A stretch of 64,000 bases of DNA. It comes from Acidiluteibacter ferrifornacis. GTDB lineage: Bacteria; Bacteroidota; Bacteroidia; Flavobacteriales_E; Vicingaceae. A program made the translations under genes and the position numbers. Of the stretch, positions 40,999 through 48,906 are shown piece by piece (the first letter of the stretch is position 1; every line of letters starts with the position of its first letter). Under the pieces are notes generated by a model. The model did not search any database and had not been told where the DNA came from. It saw only the letters and a list, made by a program, of their open reading frames with translations. The stretch spans positions 69,393-133,392 of the forward strand of contig NZ_WWNE01000018.1 of NCBI RefSeq assembly GCF_009909615.1. Direction: 5' to 3'.

Positions 40999-41694
40999 TT
41001 ATTCGTTATTTATTTTTCTCTTTATTTTATTTTTTAAAATATAACTATCCAAAAAGTCTCCTTTTGAAAAGCCTGGTTCATTTTCAATTTCTGTTTTTCT
41101 TCTTGAAATAATCAATAATCCAATTCTTTGTGATTGACAAACACTCACAAAGTTTTCAAAATTATCCTTTGTTTGAAAATTTGAATGCTTTAATTTTTGC
41201 GTAAGATTTAAACTATCTTTTGATACAGCAATCCATTTTTCATTAGCTGGATATTGATGAATTTGGGTAACCACATCTATTAATTTATATTTATCAGATT
41301 CTAAAACCATTAAGGTAATTGAAATAAGAAAAGTCATGAATAATACTAATGCAATAGAAAGTAAAGCCGTAAAATACCAAGCCATATTTTGGAAAAAATA
41401 TAGAGATAGGAATCCAATTACTAATGAAGGTAGGATTGAATGTAACGCAAATTTATAGTCGTTCCATGAAGTAATTAAATTTCTTAATGTTTTATGAGAT
41501 TTTGCTTCTATTGAAACAGTATGTTCTTTTTGTTTTTTAGAATTAAAACAGATTAAACCATCTGCTCTTTTCATGGAGGTTGTACAGACCTCATCTTTAC
41601 AAAAGACCTTTTCTAATTCATACTTTTCTTTGTAATAATCTTTGAGAAAACTAAGAGCTCTCATTTGAACAAATTTTTCAGTAAGTCTGGACAT
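40999..41694 (-). CDS. Membrane protein with PD-(D/E)xK-like nuclease motif
   Basis: 231 residues. Residues 1-70 carry KRADGLICFNSKK then TVSIEAKSHKTL: Asp45 followed by Glu63-x-Lys65, spaced as in restriction-like PD-(D/E)xK folds of the Mrr type. Two transmembrane helices follow (about 85-101 and 105-133), and then a soluble C-terminal domain (about 140-231). I recognise no exact family. A membrane-anchored nuclease-like protein is reminiscent of some defence effectors. AT-rich like its neighbours and 112 bp from the HNH pair. Confidence 0.55.
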   Translation of the reverse strand: MSRLTEKFVQMRALSFLKDYYKEKYELEKVFCKDEVCTTSMKRADGLICFNSKKQKEHTVSIEAKSHKTLRNLITSWNDYKFALHSILPSLVIGFLSLYFFQNMAWYFTALLSIALVLFMTFLISITLMVLESDKYKLIDVVTQIHQYPANEKWIAVSKDSLNLTQKLKHSNFQTKDNFENFVSVCQSQRIGLLIISRRKTEIENEPGFSKGDFLDSYILKNKIKRKINNE

Positions 41695-41806
41695 TTAACT
41701 TTAATTGACAATTTCGTTTATAATTGTGCGGTTTATAGTAATTAAAGGTTTTTCTATTTCTCGGATCACAAGTCGGAGCTAACGAGTTAGTATTTCGTAA
41801 TAAATA

Positions 41807-42052
41807 TCAATCAACTTTCATCTTTTCTAAATAGGCATCAAGTTCATTTTCTGAATTAAAATGGAACGCACTTTCAGCCTGGTTTTTAAAGAAATTGATA
41901 AAGTTAATGTGGCTATGAAATAGTCTAAAGGAGTTTCCTTCGTGGTTATATAAGTATACCACTGTGCTATTTGAATTATTTGAAACCTCGATAGTTTCCA
42001 ACGTTCTTGAAGGTCTCAGATAATCCGTATTGATTGTTCTAAAATGATTCAT
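41807..42052 (-). CDS. Small unknown protein coupled to HNH nuclease
   Basis: 81 residues, no signal peptide: MNHFRTINTDYLRPSRTLETIEVSNN, then VVYLYNHEGNSFRLFHSHINFINFFKNQ and a helical C-terminus. It overlaps the end of the HNH nuclease gene by 4 bp, so it is translated from the same message. It might be a modulator or immunity partner of the nuclease; no motif supports this beyond position. Confidence 0.55.
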   Translation of the reverse strand: MNHFRTINTDYLRPSRTLETIEVSNNSNSTVVYLYNHEGNSFRLFHSHINFINFFKNQAESAFHFNSENELDAYLEKMKVD

Positions 42053-42813
42053 TTTTTAAAGATAGTACTGTAATGATAATCTAAAAACTCTTTTGAAGGA
42101 AGAAATTTGTCTGGTAGATTTATTTCCTTATTCTCAAATTTTAAAAAAAAATCCTTTACAGCCGTTTCTTCATTGTATTCTTCAAAAGCCTTTGAAATTT
42201 TAACTTTATAATCAGGTGTAATGGTGATAAATCCTTTATCAAATGCTTTGTCATGAATTGAATTTAAACAAAGTCCATTTCTTGGATTCAGTCTATTCTC
42301 AATGTCTTTCGACCACGGTATGATGTGACTAGCAATTAGAAAATCTGTAATACTTAAACCTGTTATACAGCATTTTGAATAATAAGAAGATAGAATTGTT
42401 GCCCTGAAAAAATTTTGATTGACACGTTGCTTTACAAGTGCTTCTCTATCAATTCCAATTTTATATTCATCTATTTTAATTTGAGCGACCTCTTCAATGC
42501 TCTTATTGGAATACTTAGCGATTAGCAGTTCACTTTCAAAGGCCAATTTTTCCCAATTGCCATTGAATTCATCCCAAACGACTTCATCTAATTTACTTCC
42601 ATTTTTTAAGCCGACTATACCTTTCTTTTTTAATTCAGGATCAAGCCGACCAAAATTGCCAACCTTCATGTTTAGAGCAGAAGGCGACCTTCCGATAAGT
42701 TCTGCGAATTTTTTAATTAAAGGATTTGTTTTGCTGCTGCTTTTGAACGGTAACTTACAATACACATTGAAAGCAATAATGGTCTCTTCTTTGGTCCAGT
42801 TTCTTCTATCCAT
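42049..42813 (-). CDS. HNH endonuclease domain protein
   Basis: 254 residues. An N-terminal helical/winged region (WTKEETIIAFNVYCKLPF, LIGRSPSALNMKVGNFGRLDPEL) precedes a C-terminal HNH_2-type nuclease domain: CCITGLSITDFLIASHIIPWSKD, LNPRNGLCLNSIHDKAFDKG. The HNH triad (His in ASHII, Asn in RNGLCL, His in SIHDKAFD) is intact. This architecture is common among putative restriction enzymes. No methyltransferase is nearby, so it may cut modified or foreign DNA. Followed, with a 4-bp overlap, by an 81-residue gene. Confidence 0.88.
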   Translation of the reverse strand: MDRRNWTKEETIIAFNVYCKLPFKSSSKTNPLIKKFAELIGRSPSALNMKVGNFGRLDPELKKKGIVGLKNGSKLDEVVWDEFNGNWEKLAFESELLIAKYSNKSIEEVAQIKIDEYKIGIDREALVKQRVNQNFFRATILSSYYSKCCITGLSITDFLIASHIIPWSKDIENRLNPRNGLCLNSIHDKAFDKGFITITPDYKVKISKAFEEYNEETAVKDFFLKFENKEINLPDKFLPSKEFLDYHYSTIFKK

Positions 42814-42906
42814 TGGGTGTTATTGTTTGACTCCTTTCATTTATTGGTTAGGTTTTTTACTCTTGATAGAATTATGATTAATTTCTTTAAACTAACTTTC
42901 CCTACA

Positions 42907-43653
42907 CTAGAAGTTTAAGTCGGTTTTTAGAATAGATAATTGTTGACCATTAACACTTAATCTTGACTTTCTTAACCTCATTGCTTCATTATTTAAAGCG
43001 AGTACTTTATGCAATTCTATTGAATCTTTAATTATTCGATATAGCTGCCAATGATCATATTTAAACGGTTCACCACTTTTTATTATTTGTTTCCCTTCCC
43101 TTAAATTGTATTCAAGTGGTTTCTTCTTTCCTTCTTTGTCCCAAATTCCATTGGAATGAATAGTATTTCTAAAATGATTGAGTAATTCGACAGATCTTGC
43201 TAAATCAGAATGCTTTAGTGCCATTTTTTCGAAATAGTTTTTACCTTTAATAGTTCTCTCATATTCTTTTCTTGTGAATTCGAATATACTTGACATCTTT
43301 ACTATTGCATTAAAGGTAATATACCTACGTTGGTTGTTGAATGTGTGTCCTAAAGTATTGTTTATTCCTTTATAGTTCATGTATGTACTGACATCATAAA
43401 AATTTTTTAAAGAATAGCAATTATAAAAAATACTCTGTAAAGTATTTTCAAAATATCCAAATTGTTCAACTCTATAATCAATAATATGTGAAGGGATTTT
43501 AAGTGCATTGGTAACGTCCTTCCAGATGACCCTATTGAAAGAAAGTAACTTTTCAATTAATACTAAGCAAACGTCAATGTCTCGATTGATTTTTATGAAT
43601 TTTCTACTTTCATGAAAGTCTTCTTTTCGAATATATATATTTGAATCCTCCAT
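42907..43653 (-). CDS. Unknown protein, possible HEPN-like fold
   Basis: 248 residues, mainly helical, no signal peptide. The stretch LARSVELLNHFRNTIHSNGIWDKEG (about 171-195) contains an R-N-x-x-H-x-N pattern seen in HEPN-like helical proteins (many defence RNases), although its spacing (Rx3H) is shorter than the canonical Rx4-6H. The rest gives no family match. It precedes the HNH nuclease gene on the same strand, with a 93-bp gap. This context suggests an accessory or defence role. Confidence 0.5.
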   Translation of the reverse strand: MEDSNIYIRKEDFHESRKFIKINRDIDVCLVLIEKLLSFNRVIWKDVTNALKIPSHIIDYRVEQFGYFENTLQSIFYNCYSLKNFYDVSTYMNYKGINNTLGHTFNNQRRYITFNAIVKMSSIFEFTRKEYERTIKGKNYFEKMALKHSDLARSVELLNHFRNTIHSNGIWDKEGKKKPLEYNLREGKQIIKSGEPFKYDHWQLYRIIKDSIELHKVLALNNEAMRLRKSRLSVNGQQLSILKTDLNF

Positions 43654-44123
43654 AGGTTTTGTTTAATTTGGATTTATACTGAATAAAGTCTGAAAAGCAA
43701 TTAGTTAAGCTCTGAGTTTAATTAACTTTTTATTCTTCTTAACTTCAAATAGTTGGCTTTGTCAATAAAAGTTTATTATTATTTTTAATTGCCGAATTAC
43801 AGATAACGTGCATTAGGGTGCCATGCATTATAAATATTGTTGCTTTTTTTTAAACACCAAAGATTATTTTTTCATAATTTGTTGCTAACATTTAGATATC
43901 AAGCTACTATTGTCTAATATCCATAATTTAATTCTTTTATTCTATAGTAGTCAATCATTAAACATCTACTTTTAATTGAATCAAATACAAGCGTCTAAGA
44001 TAAGCGAAAATTCCAAGTAATTGAACTAGAAGCTTTAAAAATAGAGGACTAATAACCTCTAATTTCTTCCAACTCCAAAATCCCTCAACCAAACTCCATT
44101 TCCATCTCCAAATGCCTCTATTT

Positions 44124-44160
44124 TTTCCAAAATATGGAAAATGTGTTTCGGAATGGGAAT
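44124..44160 (+). promoter_or_regulatory. Tandem UAS boxes upstream of FG-GAP exoprotein
   Basis: Distal box TTTCC-AAAATAT-GGAAA (44124-44140) is a full inverted repeat. Exactly 20 bp nearer the gene (44144-44160) only the right half, GGAAT, is conserved. The same box and the same 20-bp phasing recur at 56091-56127 and 61296-61332. Confidence 0.7.
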
Positions 44161-44214
44161 GTTTTAATGTAGGTTTTTAGTTTAGTTGTTTGATATCTAG
44201 TGTCTTTTTGTTCG

Positions 44215-44231
44215 TGGCTTAATTTTCGGCA
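44215..44231 (+). promoter_or_regulatory. Weak sigma-54-like promoter
   Basis: TGGCTT-N6-CGGCA lies 22 bp before the start codon and about 98 bp after the distal box. The -24 TGGC and -12 GC are present, but the spacing between them is one base longer than the consensus, so this assignment is tentative. Confidence 0.35.
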
Positions 44232-44252
44232 TAGCCCACGAAAATTCAAGTT

Positions 44253-47200
44253 ATGAAAAAAACAGTTTTACTTCTTTTTGCGATAATGTCGTTACTCAAA
44301 ATGGCTTTGGCTACAGGTGAGCCGAGCACGTATTTCAACATTTACGTACCACCCAATAACGATGCTACTAATCGCTACGTGGCGTTGATTGTTACTGCTA
44401 TTCAAGATAGTACGCACTTTGAAATTATCGATGATGGCATGGATGGCGATACCGACGATAGTCACTCCGGAATCTTAATGGCGAATCAGTCGTACATTTT
44501 GTACATCAAAGACAATGGCATCAACGATGATGCGAGGTATTCTTCTGGTGGAGTTTTAAAAGCCGATGGAGATTATTTTATCATCAAATCGGATAAGTTG
44601 GTGTACGCTTCTCAGTCAACCAATTCGGATTGGCAATACGATTGGGTGCCTTCGGTAAACAAATCCTCAAAAGGTAAAAAGTTTGTGCTGTATGCGCCTA
44701 AAAATTCAAATTCGAATCGGGATTTGAATTTATTCGCTTATGAAGATCAAACCACCGTAACGGTAAAGCGAATTTCGCCAGCACCAATAACAACCACAGG
44801 TTACACTCAAATCGACGAAAGTAACGCCACAATAGTCATTCAAAAAACCATAAACATAGGGGAGGATTTGATTTATCTCTATAACGATGGTAGAGATGTA
44901 TTGGAGTCGGGGCATACGTATTTGATAGAATCCAATAAAGCGGTGACTGCCCAATATGGCGCTTTGTATAGAAATGAGCGAGATGGAGGAGGATATGTGC
45001 CTTCTTCGAACGGAAGCAGTTCAGGAGAATTGTTTTACTTTTCAGTCCCTTATCAATCTAGTTTTGAGCAAGAAATTCGTATCGTTTCATGGGACGATGC
45101 AAACGATGTTCAATTGGATCGGTATGAAAACAATACCTGGGTACCTACCAAAAGTTGGAATTTGGGTACTTCTTCCACCGCAGATTGGGTGGGAAAAGCT
45201 GAAGGTGCTTCTTATGCTACTACTTTTCGATTGACTTGCAGTTCGGGTAAGAAAATTTCTGTGTTTGCAGCCAATTGGTTGGAAACTGGAAACCCCGGAA
45301 CTTCTGACATTGCTACCATGGCTAGTTCACATGAAGGAACGGCTTCTGGAAAGGAGTTTATCTGTTACATGGCTCCTCCTGGTTACGAGCAAAATGCCAT
45401 AGACCCTTTTACAGGGAGTAGTTTTGGTGGTGCCTTCACTCACTTGTTTTTGTTTGCCAACGATTCAGCAAACGTGACCGTAAAAGATGCCTATACCAAT
45501 GGGCAAAAATTCAGTAGAACGTTTCAAATTGAGGCAGGTCGATATGCCGATTGTGCGTTGTCCTTGCAAGAATGGAGAGCGATTTACAATGGAGATGGAA
45601 ATCCTAGTAGCGGACCTGAACGTCCATATCTATTGGTGACTTCCGATGTGAATATTTCGGTGATGAATACCAATTTTAACGACAATTGGATGATGTATTT
45701 TGGTTCTTCTTTAGAGCAGTCGTTTAATCAAAAGAGCAGTAGTTCCCAGTCTCAGGGTATCCCCGGAGATACAGTAAGTGTGAATACCAAAATTGAGCTA
45801 AACACGAGTAATCCGGTTTCCAATGTGAATGCACAAGTGAATATTGGAACGGGTAGTATTCCGCAGTCGTCTAAGTTTGTTGATTCTACCAATAATACTA
45901 CCATTGATGGGATTATTCAAACCAATGATAAAGGATCAACTGTAACGTTTGATTCTTTGCCAGACTTAGATCAGAATGGAAATTACAGCATTGTCACTGA
46001 AGTAATTTTGTTAGCAGCGAATAACGACGGCTCGCCATTGGGACAAAACTCAGTAGTGACGGTAGAAACGAGTGTGAGTGGAGAAGTGGATGGGCAACTG
46101 CAACAATCCACTTCTACAGAAGGAATCAGTTTGAATCCTGACAATACTTCTAATTTGATTTACAGCCAATATACAATAGGTAACATTGTTTCGGATTTAA
46201 CCGACAGCTGGAATGCGAGTTGGGTAGATACCGATGCCGACGGAGATCAAGATTTATTTGTTTGTTCCAAGGATTTGAATGGCAATAACCGATTGTATTC
46301 CAATAATGGGAACGGAACCTTTACGTCAATAACCAATGGTGCGTTAGTAAATATTGCTACTCAGGCCATGTCTAGCGCTTGGGCCGATGTGGATAACGAT
46401 GGAGATATGGATGTATTGATGGTGAACAATAATTATGACCCATTGCAATTGTATCGGAACAATGGAAACAACAATTTCACGAAAGTGAACAATGCAGGTT
46501 TTCCAAAACATCCTGGGTATTATCATGGCGCTTCTTGGGCCGATGTCAATAATGATGGACTTTTAGACGTCGTAGTTACGAATTATATGCCGACTCGTTT
46601 TCACGAATTGTATTTGAATTTGGGAAATGGTCAATTTGAATTGCAAGCGAATTCCATCATCAACCAGCAATCGAGTTACACCGTTGCACCTACTTGGGTA
46701 GATTATGACAACGATGGACAGTTGGATCTATTTTTACCGAATAATTTAGGCGGAAACAATGCGCTATTCAGAAATGTAGGTGGTCAGTTTGTAGAAGTGA
46801 GCAACGCATTGACTGATGATGGAGGATACAGTGTAGCAGCTGTTTGGGCTGACCCAGATAACGATGGCGATATGGATGTGTTTGTAGCCAATTCTTCCGG
46901 TCAGAAAGATTTCTTTTATTTCAACAATGGAGACGGATCGTTTACACGCGATACTACTTTAGCTTTCACCAGCAAAGGAAGTAATACGCACGGTTGTTCG
47001 TGGTTAGATGTGGACAATGATATGGATTTAGATTTGTACTTGACGGATGATCAAGGAACGAAGCAACTGTATTTGCAATCGGAGAACTTTACTTTTAGCA
47101 ATAAAGTAGACGAGAAAGCGGTCATTCATTATGGTAACAGTTATGGACAGGCTGTAGCGGATTACAACAAAGATGGGCATTTGGATATTTTTGTGAGTAC

Positions 47201-48857
47201 GCACAGCGATCAAGAAAATTTCTTGTGGACCAACAATGGAAACGACAATCACTTTATCAACATCACTTTCAAAGGAACAGCTTCTAATAAAAATGCCATT
47301 GGCACTAAAGTGCGATTAAAAGCAGGAAATGTGTGGCAAACGAGTGTAGTTTCCAATCAAAATGGATTTGGAAGTCAGAATAGTTTGGAGCAGCATTTTG
47401 GATTGGGTGCTAACACTTCAGTAGACTCGTTAATGGTGTATTGGCCCTCTGGTTATGTGCAGTATGCAACAGGAATTAATGCAGATCAATTTATTGAAAT
47501 CACAGAAGATGCTAGTGTATTGGTGAGTGGAACAATCTATGGAGATGTTAACCAAAATTGTGTGATGGATTCCACTGAAAATGGCATTGGAAATCAAGAG
47601 TTGCTGTTGCAACCATTGAATAAAGCCATCTTTAGTGATGCCAATGGAAATTATGAATTTAGAGCGCCAGCTGGGAATTATACGTTGAGCTTTGCCAATA
47701 CCACATATTGGAATTCGAATTGTGGAACTGTAAACATTCAAGTAACTAATTCTTCCGCACCAATTATCAATCAAAATGTAGGGTTGAGTGCATTGAATTA
47801 CGCAGCAGATTTAACAGTAGAATATGGAAATACACTGTGGAGAAGAGGATTTGCGAACAACTCATTCCTAAAAGTGGAAAACAAAGGAACGGTTGTGGCT
47901 TATAATACTACTGTTCAACTGAATTTTCCAACAGAGTTAGATTTGCAAAGTAGCTCAGATAGTTATCAGTCCATTTTAACGAACAGTTTTACTTGGGTAA
48001 TTGATAGTTTAAAAGCCGGAGGGACGTACGTTATCGCTTTAACGGATTCTGTGAATCTAACAGCATTCATCGGGCAAAACTTAACTGTAAACGCAAGTGT
48101 AATTGCAGCAGCAGGAGAGACCAATACCGCTAATAATAATCATTCTTATACATCAGAAGTGGTGGGCTCTATCGATCCGAATGATATTTTGGCTTGGCCC
48201 AATGAAGGATTAATTACTTCCGTTTTTAGATTAGATACGATTACTTATAAGGTTCGTTTTCAAAATGTAGGAAGTTATGAAGCGGCAAATGTCTATGTGA
48301 GTAGTAAAATACCAGATGGTGTGAATGTAAAAAGCTTTAGAATGATTTCGCACAGTCACAATTGCAGCTTTACTATCAATGATGGAGTAATTGATTGGGT
48401 ATTTAGAAATATCAATCTTCCAGATAGTACGGCCAATGAGTCGGAAAGTCACGGTTATGTGATGTATAGCCTAATAGTTGATCGAGCTGCTTTAAGTAAT
48501 CAAGAAATTATAGGTCAGGCGAGTATAATTTTTGATTATGAATCACCATTGGTTACCAATCAAGTGTTTCATCAGGTAATCAACTCAAGTAAGGAAGCAG
48601 GTGTGCTTAAGATTTGGCCGAATCCGGCTAGAACTGGAGCAACCATAACTATGGCTGCTAGACGAGATATTGACGGATATTATCCTCTATTGAAATCGAT
48701 TACGATGAGTGGAGCGGATAGTAAGGTGTTGTTGAAAAAATTTGTGAGTGGCTCAAAAGTATCTTTCCAATTAGAAGGAGTAAAGCCTGGCAGTTATGTT
48801 ATAGTTGCTGAAGATATAGAAGGAACCAATCACATAGGAGTTTTGATTGTTCATTAA
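44253..48857 (+). CDS. Giant secreted FG-GAP/ASPIC-UnbV exoprotein with T9SS-type C-terminus
   Basis: 1534 residues. Signal peptide (about 1-20); N-terminal IgGFc-binding-like region (about 25-500, STYFNIYVPPNN, VLYAPKNSNS, ISVFAANWLETG); at least seven Ca-binding FG-GAP/VCBS repeats (about 650-990, DTDADGDQDLFV, DVDNDGDMDVLMV, DYDNDGQLDLFL); ASPIC/UnbV domain (about 1000-1075, VYWPSG); an SdrD B-like module (GTIYGDVNQNCVMDSTENGIG); a DUF11/DUF7619-like domain (GSIDPNDILAWP); and a C-terminal LKIWPNPARTGATITM sorting module. It is probably a matrix or surface adhesin. The promoter carries boxes shared with the exopolysaccharide operons. Confidence 0.85.
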   Translation: MKKTVLLLFAIMSLLKMALATGEPSTYFNIYVPPNNDATNRYVALIVTAIQDSTHFEIIDDGMDGDTDDSHSGILMANQSYILYIKDNGINDDARYSSGGVLKADGDYFIIKSDKLVYASQSTNSDWQYDWVPSVNKSSKGKKFVLYAPKNSNSNRDLNLFAYEDQTTVTVKRISPAPITTTGYTQIDESNATIVIQKTINIGEDLIYLYNDGRDVLESGHTYLIESNKAVTAQYGALYRNERDGGGYVPSSNGSSSGELFYFSVPYQSSFEQEIRIVSWDDANDVQLDRYENNTWVPTKSWNLGTSSTADWVGKAEGASYATTFRLTCSSGKKISVFAANWLETGNPGTSDIATMASSHEGTASGKEFICYMAPPGYEQNAIDPFTGSSFGGAFTHLFLFANDSANVTVKDAYTNGQKFSRTFQIEAGRYADCALSLQEWRAIYNGDGNPSSGPERPYLLVTSDVNISVMNTNFNDNWMMYFGSSLEQSFNQKSSSSQSQGIPGDTVSVNTKIELNTSNPVSNVNAQVNIGTGSIPQSSKFVDSTNNTTIDGIIQTNDKGSTVTFDSLPDLDQNGNYSIVTEVILLAANNDGSPLGQNSVVTVETSVSGEVDGQLQQSTSTEGISLNPDNTSNLIYSQYTIGNIVSDLTDSWNASWVDTDADGDQDLFVCSKDLNGNNRLYSNNGNGTFTSITNGALVNIATQAMSSAWADVDNDGDMDVLMVNNNYDPLQLYRNNGNNNFTKVNNAGFPKHPGYYHGASWADVNNDGLLDVVVTNYMPTRFHELYLNLGNGQFELQANSIINQQSSYTVAPTWVDYDNDGQLDLFLPNNLGGNNALFRNVGGQFVEVSNALTDDGGYSVAAVWADPDNDGDMDVFVANSSGQKDFFYFNNGDGSFTRDTTLAFTSKGSNTHGCSWLDVDNDMDLDLYLTDDQGTKQLYLQSENFTFSNKVDEKAVIHYGNSYGQAVADYNKDGHLDIFVSTHSDQENFLWTNNGNDNHFINITFKGTASNKNAIGTKVRLKAGNVWQTSVVSNQNGFGSQNSLEQHFGLGANTSVDSLMVYWPSGYVQYATGINADQFIEITEDASVLVSGTIYGDVNQNCVMDSTENGIGNQELLLQPLNKAIFSDANGNYEFRAPAGNYTLSFANTTYWNSNCGTVNIQVTNSSAPIINQNVGLSALNYAADLTVEYGNTLWRRGFANNSFLKVENKGTVVAYNTTVQLNFPTELDLQSSSDSYQSILTNSFTWVIDSLKAGGTYVIALTDSVNLTAFIGQNLTVNASVIAAAGETNTANNNHSYTSEVVGSIDPNDILAWPNEGLITSVFRLDTITYKVRFQNVGSYEAANVYVSSKIPDGVNVKSFRMISHSHNCSFTINDGVIDWVFRNINLPDSTANESESHGYVMYSLIVDRAALSNQEIIGQASIIFDYESPLVTNQVFHQVINSSKEAGVLKIWPNPARTGATITMAARRDIDGYYPLLKSITMSGADSKVLLKKFVSGSKVSFQLEGVKPGSYVIVAEDIEGTNHIGVLIVH

Positions 48858-48866
48858 TTCAGAAGG

Positions 48867-48906
48867 CCTTCGGAAGAATTAAGCGTAATTCTTCTGAAGG
48901 TCTTTT
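48867..48906. terminator. Bidirectional terminator between convergent genes
   Basis: Arms CCTTCGGAAGAATTA and TAATTCTTCTGAAGG (14/15 complementary) with a 4-nt loop and a T-rich tail. The stop codon of the minus-strand kinase lies inside the stem, so the hairpin serves both converging transcripts. Confidence 0.85.

Larger units (their letters stand above)
43654..44252. other. Intergenic region carrying the exoprotein's regulatory sites
   Basis: 599 bp between divergent genes. The first 400 bp are AT-rich with no frame or repeat that stands out. The last 130 bp hold the two 20-bp-phased boxes (44124-44160) and a possible sigma-54 element (44215-44231) of the exoprotein gene. Confidence 0.5.

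Noticed and set aside
44215-44231. Firm sigma-54 promoter for the exoprotein
   Set aside because: The distance between the -24 and -12 elements is one base too long; kept only as a low-confidence feature.
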